Part shown: positions 32,393-40,799 of the stretch, in pieces
How the letters are laid out: every line of letters starts with the position of its first letter
Numbering within the stretch: the first letter of the stretch is position 1
NCBI GenBank assembly: GCA_001871595.1
Contig: MNVH01000031.1
Location: forward strand, 1 to 42,849
Source of the DNA: Candidatus Micrarchaeota archaeon CG1_02_55_22
GTDB taxonomy: Archaea > Micrarchaeota > Micrarchaeia > Norongarragalinales > UBA97
Direction: 5' to 3'
DNA length: 42,849 nucleotides
Translations under genes and position numbers: made by a program
The notes under the pieces: generated by a model
Seen by the model: the letters and a program-made list of their open reading frames with translations, nothing else
The model's database searches: none
Told to the model about the DNA's origin: nothing

Positions 32393-33036
32393 CGCTTGCG
32401 TCCCTTGGCGTTCTCTTTTTTCCACAATACGTAAGAGTAACCGGTTATTGCCAGTACGCCTGCGACGAGCAGCACGATGGCGGGTACTAGAAAGCCCGCA
32501 GGGTAGGTTAGTCCGGCTAGCAGGAAGATTACTGCGAATGCTTTGAATAGTTTGCCGCCGAGCTCGTTCGTTTTCTTCCAAACCACGTCGCTTGAGAGTG
32601 TCCACGGGGTGCGGAAGCCGAAGAACCAGTTGCGCTTGCTTTGCGCCATTGCAACGCCGGCAACCCAGAATAGTACGGCGAAGGCGGGCGCAAAATAGGT
32701 GTTGAAGTCGGTTACGTAGCCGAGGTTGAATGCGGTTGATAGGAGAGAGAGGTAGACTAGGAAAGCGGTTATTGCGAGGACGAATTTCTGGTAGATTGGC
32801 ATGAACCCTTTGAAGTTTTTCGCTAGCGGGTCGAGTTTTGGTAGCGCGTAGAGTAAGGCGAGTATAGCCAGCGCGATTACGGGAATCAAGAAATTCCATA
32901 TTGGGGGCGCAAAGCCGTTGGCTTGACCTGCAGCGTTCCAGTGCGTCGCGATTTTTTCCGGCATCAGCGGGTGAGCCCAAACCGTGACCAATAAAGATAA
33001 CGCTACTAGCACTAGACTTGCCTTGAAATAGTTCAC
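32389..33036 (-). CDS. SdpI/DUF1648 family membrane protein
   Basis: 215 residues from GTG 33036, which lies 27 nt from the shared TATA box; a TTG at 33054 sits too close to that box. The first hydrophobic helix is followed by LMPEKIATHWNAAGQANGF, the DUF1648 hallmark. Five to six hydrophobic segments follow, and the SdpI region is recognisable by RNWFFGFRTPWTLSSDVVW. SdpI in Bacillus gives immunity to a toxin and controls a repressor. In archaea the role is unknown. The C-terminus is basic (KKENAKGRKR). Confidence 0.9.
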   Translation of the reverse strand: MNYFKASLVLVALSLLVTVWAHPLMPEKIATHWNAAGQANGFAPPIWNFLIPVIALAILALLYALPKLDPLAKNFKGFMPIYQKFVLAITAFLVYLSLLSTAFNLGYVTDFNTYFAPAFAVLFWVAGVAMAQSKRNWFFGFRTPWTLSSDVVWKKTNELGGKLFKAFAVIFLLAGLTYPAGFLVPAIVLLVAGVLAITGYSYVLWKKENAKGRKR

Positions 33037-33058
33037 GGAGTCCTTTGGCGGCAACGGA

Positions 33059-33066
33059 ATATAAAT
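33059..33066. promoter_or_regulatory. Shared bidirectional TATA box (SdpI-family gene / PfkB kinase)
   Basis: ATATAAAT is centred at ~33063, 28 nt before the kinase ATG (33091) and 27 nt before the SdpI GTG (33036) on the other strand. The gap between starts is 54 bp. Confidence 0.6.
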
Positions 33067-33090
33067 CTTTTATGAACACTGCTGTTAGTC

Positions 33091-34008
33091 ATGGATTCTA
33101 TTAACGGCAGCATTCTTTGCTCTGGAAGCATTGCGTTGGATACGACGCGCACGCCGCAGAAAACTGTGGAGCGCGTGTTGGGCGGAGCGGCGAGCTACTT
33201 TGGTTTTAGTGCGAGCTTTTTCACGAAAGTAGGTGCGGTTACCGCGGTTGGCGGAGACTTTCCGCAAGAGTACTGGGACCTGCTTGCCAAGAGAATTGAT
33301 TTGGACGGAGTGCAACGCGTCGAGGGCGCGAAAACGTTTTTTTACGATTCTTCCTTTGATTCACAGGGCAACAGGACGACTAATGCCACGGAATTGAACA
33401 TTTTGGGAGATTACGACCCGGTGATACCGGCGCGTTTGTCGAACCCGCACTTGCTTTACTTGGCGACAATGCCGCCGGAGAAGCAGGAAAGCGTTTTGGC
33501 ACAAACAACGTGCCAACTGTCGTTCTTGGATACCATAAGCTACTATATAGCGAACGACGGCGAGGCGCTTAAACATGTGATGGGCCTCGTTGACGGCGTG
33601 CTCCTCAACGACGAGGAAGCCGCGGAGTTGACAGGCGAGTCCGGCGTCAAGGCTGGCAAAGCGTTGCAAGAAATGGGCCCGAAGATAGTGGTGGTAAAGC
33701 ACGGCGCGCTCGGTTGCACGCTGTTCTTTGACGATAAAGCCTATCCTTTCCCCGCGTTTCCGGTTGAGAACGCGCTCGACGCGAGTGGTGCGGGCGATTG
33801 TTTTGCGGGCGGAATGATGGGCGTGCTGACGGCGTTGAAGGCAACGCGTGAGAACGTTGACGCGTCCGTGTTGCGCGAGGCGGTTGCGGTTGGCAGCGTG
33901 ATGGGTAGTTTTGCCGTTGAAGGCTTTTCTCTCGATAGACTAGTAAAGCTCAAGGACGAGGACATCCGGGAGCGCTTGAAGGAGTACAAGACGCTCTTGC
34001 GGGTCTAA
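33091..34008 (+). CDS. PfkB-family sugar/nucleoside kinase
   Basis: 305 residues, usual ribokinase-superfamily length. GSIALDTTRTP and GGAASYFGFSASFF are the N-terminal substrate-binding strand and helix. DGVLLNDEEAAELTG is the pre-ATP-site motif, and IVVVKHGALGCTLF the nucleotide-binding strand. DASGAGDCFAGG is the PfkB signature-2 anion hole with the catalytic Asp (usually DTTGAGD). It phosphorylates a sugar or nucleoside with ATP; exact substrate not deducible. The ATG follows the shared TATA box by 28 nt. Confidence 0.9.
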   Translation: MDSINGSILCSGSIALDTTRTPQKTVERVLGGAASYFGFSASFFTKVGAVTAVGGDFPQEYWDLLAKRIDLDGVQRVEGAKTFFYDSSFDSQGNRTTNATELNILGDYDPVIPARLSNPHLLYLATMPPEKQESVLAQTTCQLSFLDTISYYIANDGEALKHVMGLVDGVLLNDEEAAELTGESGVKAGKALQEMGPKIVVVKHGALGCTLFFDDKAYPFPAFPVENALDASGAGDCFAGGMMGVLTALKATRENVDASVLREAVAVGSVMGSFAVEGFSLDRLVKLKDEDIRERLKEYKTLLRV

Positions 34009-34048
34009 GCGAAACTCTTTTTACGCTGCAAGCTTTAGGCTAGTAACT

Positions 34049-34552
34049 ATGAAACTGTTTCTGGCGGCGGCCTTGGCGCTCTTGCTGCTGGGGTGTGTTG
34101 GTTCCAATACGCCGATTGATGCGCCAGCAACGCCCATACCTCCAGCAAGCGTGAACTTGTCGATTGATTTCAACGGCGCGTCACCCTCTTCCTTTGACGG
34201 AAAAGAAAGCTGGTGGGAGTACTCTTTCGATTTGGAGGGATGGTTCGTGCGCAACCAGCAGGTCGGCGAGACGATTTACCATTTCACGGCATTGAATGGA
34301 ATGCACGACGATGCAGTTTCCGTGCTCGAAACGGCGGGCGCCGAAGCGGGCTTTATAGTAAAGACAAAGTTTTTTGAGTCGTACAATTCCAAACAAGTCG
34401 AATCCGTTGACGGCGTTGCTAACGGCGATTACGGCCGGTTTTGGCACGCCTACGTTAACGGCAAGCTGGTAAAGCAGGGCCAGCAGTCGCGAAAGCTTGT
34501 TTCCGGCGATGTTATCGAGTGGATTTTTGAAGAGGAGACCGTGGATGAGTAA
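34049..34552 (+). CDS. DUF4430 lipoprotein
   Basis: 167 residues. A hydrophobic signal (KLFLAAALALLLLGC) ends in a lipobox-like LLGC, so Cys16 is probably lipidated and the protein anchored outside the membrane. A Pro/Thr-rich linker follows. The C-terminal domain, with YGRFWHAYVNGKLV and LVSGDVIEWIFEE, matches DUF4430, the beta-domain also found in transcobalamin-like binding proteins. Ligand unknown. ATG lies ~28 nt after CTTTTTAC (34017-34024). The stop overlaps the next gene. Confidence 0.82.
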   Translation: MKLFLAAALALLLLGCVGSNTPIDAPATPIPPASVNLSIDFNGASPSSFDGKESWWEYSFDLEGWFVRNQQVGETIYHFTALNGMHDDAVSVLETAGAEAGFIVKTKFFESYNSKQVESVDGVANGDYGRFWHAYVNGKLVKQGQQSRKLVSGDVIEWIFEEETVDE

Positions 34553-34898
34553 GGGCAAACGGTTAACTGACGAGGAGCGGCATAAAGGCGTAGAATTATT
34601 CTTGGACGGCCTGCCGGACGAGGAACTTGCGTACACGCGTTGGAACCAAGACCACACCGTTCACCCGCAGATAGGTATAAGCCGAAAGGTTGCGGTGCAG
34701 CGCGTGCGAGAGTCTTATGCCGATGGAAAAGCCTATGCGGGGCACGGCACGTGGGAAGCATACTTAGAAGAAGTCCACAAGCGAATGATTCCGGTAAAAG
34801 CCGAGTACGCCGACTTTACGCCAGTGAAGCTCGCCCGAGCGCTAACCGCCTTGCGCGGGAACAATTACCGAACAAGAGGATTGACGTACCCCGCGTAA
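34545..34898 (+). CDS. Small basic helical protein, possibly 5' part of a frameshifted gene
   Basis: 117 residues from ATG 34545, overlapping the upstream stop (ATGAGTAA). The N-terminal KRLTDEERHKGVELFL and KVAVQRVRESY are helical, consistent with a small DNA-binding or structural protein. Its frame ends at TAA 34896-34898. An open frame one base back (34860-35104) continues with coherent sequence but no canonical start. The two frames may be one gene separated by a frameshift. No family recognised. Confidence 0.55.
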   Translation: MSKGKRLTDEERHKGVELFLDGLPDEELAYTRWNQDHTVHPQIGISRKVAVQRVRESYADGKAYAGHGTWEAYLEEVHKRMIPVKAEYADFTPVKLARALTALRGNNYRTRGLTYPA

Positions 34899-35104
34899 GA
34901 GGCACGCCGGCAAGACTAATTCTGGAACTGCACCGTAACGGCGAGCTTTCAGCCGACCACGCGCGCGTGGCGTTCCTTAGAATGGTTCACGAGATGAGCC
35001 CGCCAGAAGTGGCGCTCGCAACCGGGTTGCCACTGCATACAGTCGGGCGTTTGTACACGGATGCTAGCGCCAGAGTCGGGCTACCGCGTACCCGCCGGCG
35101 TTAG
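34860..35104 (+). pseudogene. Open reading frame without start, probable 3' part of the frameshifted gene
   Basis: In frame -1 relative to 34545-34898, about 80 residues are open to TAG 35104 and include RGTPARLILELHRNG and MSPPEVALATGLPLHTVGRLY. The latter reads like a helix-turn-helix (…SPPEVALATGLPLHTVGRL). No ATG, GTG or TTG occurs in frame before ~34965, so it most likely continued from the upstream frame. It could also be translated from an internal GTG as a short protein. Call is uncertain. Confidence 0.4.
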
Positions 35105-35152
35105 ACTGAAACCCTAATAAAACAATTCAAGCCAGAATAGTATAACGGGTAT

Positions 35153-35280
35153 GCCGGGGTGGCAGAACCCGGTCATTGCGCTGGTCTCGAAATAGCCTAA
35201 CGCCCACTTGGGGCTGCAAAACGGCTTTCAAGAAAACCAGTGGACGCAAGTCCTTACGAGTTCAAATCTCGTCCCCGGCG
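35153..35280 (+). tRNA. tRNA-Ser(CGA), intron-containing
   Basis: Class II tRNA with acceptor GCCGGGG/CCCCGGC, anticodon stem CTGGT/ACCAG, loop CTCGAAA with anticodon CGA, a long variable arm (TGGACGCAAGTCC), T arm ACGAG-TTCAAAT-CTCGT, discriminator G, no CCA. A 43-nt intron (35192-35234) lies at 37/38. The bulge-helix-bulge is relaxed: CUCG pairs with CAAG at three of four positions. TATA-like TAATAAAA is centred ~34 nt upstream. The accessory RM region begins shortly downstream. Confidence 0.94.
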
Positions 35281-35344
35281 CTTCAAGATTCCGTATTACA
35301 GCGCCCCGTCGGCTCCTAATAAGCGGGCATTAGGAGAGTATTGA

Positions 35345-35524
35345 CTGTCCACGCCTACCGTTGAGCGCGTCGGCATCTCGGGTTGGCAGCAGATTAAGAA
35401 GACCTATCCGGATTCTCGTTCCGCGTACCGCGCGCTGCGCAGGGTCAAGAGAAAAAACCCGAACAACGCATACACCAAGGTAGTTGAACGACTTTACCGC
35501 TATTGGATTAAACGCGAGAAATAA
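35345..35524 (+). CDS. Small basic ORF lacking a canonical start
   Basis: 59 codons open from CTG 35345 to TAA; an in-frame stop sits directly upstream. AGGAGAG 6-8 nt before CTG is a plausible Shine-Dalgarno site, so CTG initiation is possible, or this is a remnant. The product is Arg/Lys-rich with GWQQIKKTYPDSRSAYRALR and ERLYRYWIKREK, as in small DNA-binding domains. It sits alone in the 326-bp gap between tRNA-Ser and hsdR; otherwise I see only the hsdR promoter there (TTTAATA, 35575-35581). Confidence 0.35.
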   Translation: MSTPTVERVGISGWQQIKKTYPDSRSAYRALRRVKRKNPNNAYTKVVERLYRYWIKREK

Positions 35525-35606
35525 CCCGCAGTATATCCGTGATTAGCTACGGCCGGTCGAGGCTGTCACCAACCTTTAATAGCGGTAAAAACCGTATTTA
35601 AACGGA

Positions 35607-38255
35607 ATGACGGAATCTGAAGCCCAGACTCGTCGTAAGATTGACGCGGTTCTGGAAGCTTGCGGTTGGCGGGTTGTGCCGTACCAAGAAGGCAAAGACT
35701 ATTCATTGCAAGCCGCATGCGCCATAACCGAGTTTCCTACTGAAAACGGCCCCGCCGACTATGTATTGGCGGCTAAAGGCGAGCTGCTGGCCATCGTGGA
35801 AGCCAAAAAGGTGGCCTTGGGCGTCCAGAGCGTTCTTTCACAAGCCCAGCGTTACGCTAAGGGCATCAAGCCCCACAAGTACGGCGATTACGGCGTGCCA
35901 TTCGCGTACTCTAGCAACGGCAACGAGTTCTACTTCCAAGACCTACGCGAAACGCGCGGTTATTCTCGGGCGGTAGCCAAGTTTCACACCGTCAACGGCT
36001 TGAGGGAAATGCAATCCAGCAAGCAGGCGGACGGCTTGGCGTGGCTCAAGGCTAACGCGCGCCTGCCTGCCCGAGCAAGGCCCTACCAAGCGGAGGCTAT
36101 TAACGCAACCGAAAAGGCCCTCGCTTCAGGCAAGCGCCGCATGCTCGTCGCCATGGCTACCGGTACGGGCAAGACGTTCGCCATGGCGGCCGAAATATAC
36201 CGCCTGATGAAGTCCGGCTATGCCAAGCGCATTCTTTTTCTCGTGGACCGGCGCGCCTTAGCTGCTCAAGCCGTGCGTGAATTTGCTACGTTCGAGGCAG
36301 AGCCGGGCAAGAAGTTCGACCAGATATACGAGGTCTACAGCCAGCGTTTCAGGCGCGAGGACTTCGACGAGGAAGACAAGTTTGACCCAAAAGTGCTCCC
36401 ACAAGAGTATCTTGAGAATCCCAAGCTGGGCAACGCGTTCGTTTACGTGTCCACTATCCAGCGCATGCGGATGAATATCTTTCACGATGGCTTCGACGAG
36501 GAGGAACCGTCTGATGACGCCAACGTGCCGCAACTTGACATTCCTATTCATGCCTTCGATGTGATTATTGCTGACGAGTGCCACCGGGGCTATACGGCTG
36601 CCGAAGTGAGCAAGTGGCGGCAGGTGCTTGACCATTTCGACGCCGTTAAGATAGGCTTGACCGCCACGCCTGCCGAGCATACGACCGCTTACTTCCACGA
36701 CATTATCTACCGCTACGGCATTGACCGGGCGGTAGCCGAGGGTTATCTCGTTGACTACGACGCAGTAACTATCGACTCGAAAGTCAAACTCAAGGGCTTG
36801 TTCTTGAAGCAGAATGAACTCGTCGGGCTTGTGGACCGAGAAACGGGCTTGGAGAAGCTTGACAACGTGGAGGACGAGCGCGAGTTCGAGAGTTCCAAGA
36901 TAGAACGCGAGATTACTTCGCCCGACTCGACGCGCAAGATAGTAAAAGAGTTGTGCACGTTTCTAACCGACAAGGAAAAGGAGCTAGGGCACTTTCCTAA
37001 GGCGCTAGTCTTCGCAGTTCAAGACATGCCTCATACCTCTCACGCCGACCGGTTGGTTAATGCCTTACGCGAGGAGCTGGGCCGGGGAGACAAGTTCGTC
37101 CAAAAGATTACTGGCACCGTTGACCGGCCATTGCAGGAGATTCGAAAGTTCCGCAACCGCCCAGAGCCCGGTGTCGTAGTAACCGTGGACATGCTATCTA
37201 CAGGCGTAGACATTCCTGCGCTTGAAGCAATAGTCTTCCTGCGGCCAGTTCAGTCCCGCATATTGTTCACGCAGATGCTTGGCCGTGGTACTCGCCGGTG
37301 CGACGCCATCAACAAGACGCGGTTCTGGGTGTTTGATTGCTTCGGAGGCTCATTACTCGAATACTTCAAGAACGCAACAGAGTTCACCGCAGACCCGCCG
37401 GACAAGCCCACCCGGACGACCGCGGAAGTGATTGACTCAATTTATCGCAACAAGGACCGCGACTACAACACGCGTTGCCTCGTCCGACGCCTCCAGCGCG
37501 TGGCTAAAGACATGGACGGCGAAGCGGTAAGCGACTTCGCACACTTTATCCCGAAGGGCGACGTTTCACAGTTCGCCCAAGCGCTGCAGGGCAACTTGAA
37601 GTCCAACTTCGTTGAAACCATCGGCTTGCTGCGTGACGCTGGCTTCCAAAAGCTCCTCTTGTCGTATCCCCGCAAGCAACGCATATTCCTAATCGCTTAC
37701 GATACTAAGGACGAAGTATCGTCCGAACTCGTCTTTAGGACGGTTACGGGCGACGAACTCAAGCCACCGGACTACATTGCCGCGTTTGAAGAGTTCATCA
37801 AGAAGAACCCCGACAAGGTTGAAGCCATACGCATCCTACTTGCGCGTCCCAAGGACTGGGGTACTGACGCGTTGAGCGAGCTTGAAGACAAATTGGAGCA
37901 CCGGCCGGAGAAATTCACGCGCGAGCGGCTGCGAAAGGCTTATCACAACGAGCTTGCCGACATTATATCGCTAGTCAAGTACGCCGCCAAGAAAGAGCCG
38001 AGCCTGCTGTCGGCTGAAGAACGCGTTGAACGCGCCATGGCGCGTTTGACGAAAGGCAAGAAGTTTACTGCCGAGCAAGAGAAGTGGCTCGGCCTCATCA
38101 AGGCGCACTTGGTGCAGAACCTCGCCATCAGCGAGCAAGACCTGCAGGAAATGCAGATATTCGCCCGTGCAGGTGGCTTGAGGCGCGCTAACGCTGCCTT
38201 CGGCGGCGGCTTGCCAGCGCTATTGAAGCAAGTTAACGAGGAGATGGCCAAGTGA
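35607..38255 (+). CDS. hsdR: Type I restriction enzyme, endonuclease/translocase subunit HsdR
   Basis: 882 residues. An N-terminal PD-(D/E)xK nuclease is visible: Asp51 (PADYVLA), then Glu65 and Lys67 in IVEAKK. The superfamily 2 motor follows with Walker A MATGTGKTF (~184-191), DECH box (~323-326), GLTATPA, and LGRGTRR motif VI. The C-terminal third binds the modification core. It translocates and cleaves unmodified DNA with HsdM and HsdS. ATG lies ~29 nt after TTTAATA. Stop overlaps hsdM (GTGA), first gene of the operon. All motifs intact. Confidence 0.96.
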   Translation: MTESEAQTRRKIDAVLEACGWRVVPYQEGKDYSLQAACAITEFPTENGPADYVLAAKGELLAIVEAKKVALGVQSVLSQAQRYAKGIKPHKYGDYGVPFAYSSNGNEFYFQDLRETRGYSRAVAKFHTVNGLREMQSSKQADGLAWLKANARLPARARPYQAEAINATEKALASGKRRMLVAMATGTGKTFAMAAEIYRLMKSGYAKRILFLVDRRALAAQAVREFATFEAEPGKKFDQIYEVYSQRFRREDFDEEDKFDPKVLPQEYLENPKLGNAFVYVSTIQRMRMNIFHDGFDEEEPSDDANVPQLDIPIHAFDVIIADECHRGYTAAEVSKWRQVLDHFDAVKIGLTATPAEHTTAYFHDIIYRYGIDRAVAEGYLVDYDAVTIDSKVKLKGLFLKQNELVGLVDRETGLEKLDNVEDEREFESSKIEREITSPDSTRKIVKELCTFLTDKEKELGHFPKALVFAVQDMPHTSHADRLVNALREELGRGDKFVQKITGTVDRPLQEIRKFRNRPEPGVVVTVDMLSTGVDIPALEAIVFLRPVQSRILFTQMLGRGTRRCDAINKTRFWVFDCFGGSLLEYFKNATEFTADPPDKPTRTTAEVIDSIYRNKDRDYNTRCLVRRLQRVAKDMDGEAVSDFAHFIPKGDVSQFAQALQGNLKSNFVETIGLLRDAGFQKLLLSYPRKQRIFLIAYDTKDEVSSELVFRTVTGDELKPPDYIAAFEEFIKKNPDKVEAIRILLARPKDWGTDALSELEDKLEHRPEKFTRERLRKAYHNELADIISLVKYAAKKEPSLLSAEERVERAMARLTKGKKFTAEQEKWLGLIKAHLVQNLAISEQDLQEMQIFARAGGLRRANAAFGGGLPALLKQVNEEMAK

Positions 38256-39655
38256 CTGACGTTGTACAAAAACTCTGGGGATTCTGCCACGTCTTGCGTC
38301 ACGACGGCATTGACTACGGCGACTACATAGAGCAGATTACTTATCTGCTGTTCCTCAAGATGGCCGAGGAACGCGGTGGCCTCTCCGTACCCGCCAAGTA
38401 TAACTGGGCGTCGCTGCGCGACAAGTCCGGCACGGAACTGCAAGAACACTATGTAGACACGCTGCGCGCGCTTGGCAAGGAGCCGGGTATTCTCGGCCAG
38501 ATATACTCCGGCGCGTTGTCTCGCTTCCAGAATCCTGTGAATCTAAAGAAGCTCATTAGTTTAATTGACGAGCTTGACTGGACTTCGCTCGACGTGGACG
38601 TCAAGGCAGCGGCTTACGAGGGCTTGCTTGAGAAAGCGGCTTCTGAAGGCAAGAAGGGCGCTGGCCAGTACTTCACGCCCCGCATCGTGATTGACTCTAT
38701 GGTGCGCTGCGTCAAGCCCGACCCGCGCGGAAAGAAGGACTTTACGGTTCACGACCCGGCAGCGGGTACGGGCGGCTTCCTCTTATCCGCCTATGAGTGG
38801 CTCATGCGCGAAACCAAGGGAGGCGCGCTCGACCGGAAAGACGCAGAGCGCATCAAGCACCGCGTCTATACTGGGCAGGAACTCGTCCCGCGGCCCCGGC
38901 GCTTGTGCCTCATGAATCTCTACCTGCACGGCTTGGAGTCGGACATTTACTTGGGCGACACTATCGCCGAGGCTGACTCCGGCAAGCGTTACGACGTAGT
39001 GTTGATGAACCCGCCGTTCGGTACGAAGGGGTCTGGTGAAGCGCCTGTTCGCGACGACTTTACTATCTCGACGAGCAACAAGCAGCTTAACTTCATCCAA
39101 CACGTCTTGACTATCCTCAAGCCGGGCGGGCGCGCTGCCATCGTGGTTCCAGACAACGTGTTGTTTGAGGAAAAGGCCGCGGAAGTCTTCGAGATTCTAA
39201 TGAAGGACTGTAACTTGCACACGGTCTTGCGGTTGCCTAACGGCACTTTCTCGCCATACTCACCCGGCGTGAAGGCCAATGTCATATTCTTCCAGAAGGG
39301 CTTGCCTACCGAGAAGACTTGGATATTCGACGCGCGCGCCAACGTGCCGTCAATAACCAAGAAAGACCGGCCCTTGACTAAGGAGCACTTCGCGGAGTTC
39401 GAGAAGGCTTACGGCGACAACCCCAACGGCACGAGCAAGCGCGTCGAGTCCGAGCGTTTCAAGTGCTTCACGCTGGAGCAGATTCGTGACCGCGGCTATC
39501 ACTTGGACATCAAGTGGATTGAAAGCGACGAGATTGACGAAGACGCCGACCTCGAACCTGAAGAGCTCATTGAAGCCATCAAGGAGAGCCAGCACAAGAT
39601 TCACGAACACCTAGAGAAAATCCAAGAAGTGCTCAACAATGGCAACGGAAACTAA
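38252..39655 (+). CDS. hsdM: Type I DNA adenine methyltransferase subunit HsdM
   Basis: 467 residues from GTG, overlapping hsdR by 4 bp. The N-terminal helical domain (LWGFCHVLRHDGIDYGDYIEQI) is typical. GQYFTPRIVIDSMV starts the catalytic domain. SAM-binding motif I is HDPAAGTGGFLLS, and motif IV NPPFGTKGSG is the N6-adenine methylation signature (NPPF). It methylates the recognition site and protects host DNA. It overlaps hsdS by 17 bp. Complete and apparently active. Confidence 0.96.
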   Translation: MTDVVQKLWGFCHVLRHDGIDYGDYIEQITYLLFLKMAEERGGLSVPAKYNWASLRDKSGTELQEHYVDTLRALGKEPGILGQIYSGALSRFQNPVNLKKLISLIDELDWTSLDVDVKAAAYEGLLEKAASEGKKGAGQYFTPRIVIDSMVRCVKPDPRGKKDFTVHDPAAGTGGFLLSAYEWLMRETKGGALDRKDAERIKHRVYTGQELVPRPRRLCLMNLYLHGLESDIYLGDTIAEADSGKRYDVVLMNPPFGTKGSGEAPVRDDFTISTSNKQLNFIQHVLTILKPGGRAAIVVPDNVLFEEKAAEVFEILMKDCNLHTVLRLPNGTFSPYSPGVKANVIFFQKGLPTEKTWIFDARANVPSITKKDRPLTKEHFAEFEKAYGDNPNGTSKRVESERFKCFTLEQIRDRGYHLDIKWIESDEIDEDADLEPEELIEAIKESQHKIHEHLEKIQEVLNNGNGN

Positions 39656-40799
39656 CGATAAGTTGCCTGAAGGATGGGTATTGCGGGAATTAGGCGACCG
39701 TGAATTATGTGAGGTGGTTGCAGGGTCAACGCCAAGCACAAGCAATCCTGAATTATGGGACGGCGACATCCTATGGATAACCCCTAAAGATCTTTCGGGG
39801 TTCAAGGGCGTGGAGATAAACGACACTGCCAAGAAGATTACTCGCGCGGGCTACGAATCATGTTCTACACACTTGCTCCCTGCTGGAGCAGTTCTATTGT
39901 CTACTCGCGCGCCCATAGGCTACCTTGCAATTGCAGGTAAACCGCTATGCACCAACCAAGGATTCAAAAGCTTCGTGTGCAAAGAAGAACTCAACAACCG
40001 GTACTTGTTCTATTATCTAAAGAGTATCGTTCCACAGCTGCAAGCCGAAGGTTCAGGAACCACATTTAGCGAATTATCCAAACAACGAGTAAGCGAGATT
40101 GAAATTCCGTTATCGCCCCTAGAAACGCAGCGTAAGATTGTCTCTAAGCTTGACGCGTTCTTCGCGGAGTACAACGCGGCGAAGAAACAACACGAACTAG
40201 CGAAGAAGAGAAGCGAGAAGATAATGCAAGCGGCGATAAGTAAACTGATTACTAATGCTGCGGGCACTTGGCCAGAAACAAAGCTCGGATCGCTTATATC
40301 TCTTAATTATGGTAAAGGTCTTACTAGCGTGGCTCGGTCGGGGGGACGCGTTCCCGTCTATGGATCTAATGGAATTGTAGGACAACACAATTCTGCGCTG
40401 GTTAATCAAGACACCATAATTGTTGGGCGTAAGGGCACGGTTGGTGCATTGCATTACGCACCTTTTGAATCGTGGCCTATAGACACGACCTATTATGTCA
40501 GCGTAACACAAGGGATTCACCTAGACCTGCGTTTCCTTTACTATGCATTGAAACAATATGACCTGCTCGGTATGGATACATCCTCAGCAGTTCCTGGACT
40601 TAATAGGAACGACGTGTATGCCTTAGACTTCAAACTTCCACCGCTAACAGAGCAGATGCGAATAGTATCAGAACTAGACGCTATTGCTTCACAAATTTCA
40701 AGCTTGACTGACCGTCAGTCCCGTGTTGGCCGAGCGATAGGAATCCTTCCGTCAGCAATACTTCGAAAAGCCTTTAGCGGCGAGTTGGTGGCGGAATGA
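39639..40799 (+). CDS. hsdS: Type I RM specificity subunit HsdS
   Basis: 386 residues with two target-recognition domains (~10-150 and ~210-330). Each is followed by a conserved helical spacer: IPLSPLETQRKIVSKLDAFF and LPPLTEQMRIVSELDAIA. This gives a bipartite recognition site. The C-terminus is complete (ILRKAFSGELVAE). The second TRD is lower in GC than hsdR and hsdM, typical of exchanged specificity domains. It overlaps the next gene by 4 bp (ATGA). The recognition sequence cannot be derived by eye. Confidence 0.94.
   Translation: MATETNDKLPEGWVLRELGDRELCEVVAGSTPSTSNPELWDGDILWITPKDLSGFKGVEINDTAKKITRAGYESCSTHLLPAGAVLLSTRAPIGYLAIAGKPLCTNQGFKSFVCKEELNNRYLFYYLKSIVPQLQAEGSGTTFSELSKQRVSEIEIPLSPLETQRKIVSKLDAFFAEYNAAKKQHELAKKRSEKIMQAAISKLITNAAGTWPETKLGSLISLNYGKGLTSVARSGGRVPVYGSNGIVGQHNSALVNQDTIIVGRKGTVGALHYAPFESWPIDTTYYVSVTQGIHLDLRFLYYALKQYDLLGMDTSSAVPGLNRNDVYALDFKLPPLTEQMRIVSELDAIASQISSLTDRQSRVGRAIGILPSAILRKAFSGELVAE

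Noticed and set aside
34840-34900. Programmed -1 frameshift at the small gene
   Set aside because: No X-XXY-YYZ slippery heptamer is present in the overlap, so programmed shifting is not supported; only an accidental frameshift or sequencing error is kept as a possibility.
35281-35344. Attachment-site duplicate after tRNA-Ser
   Set aside because: By eye, no copy of the tRNA 3' end (TCCCCGGCG) recurs to the right within the window; an integration event stays an inference.
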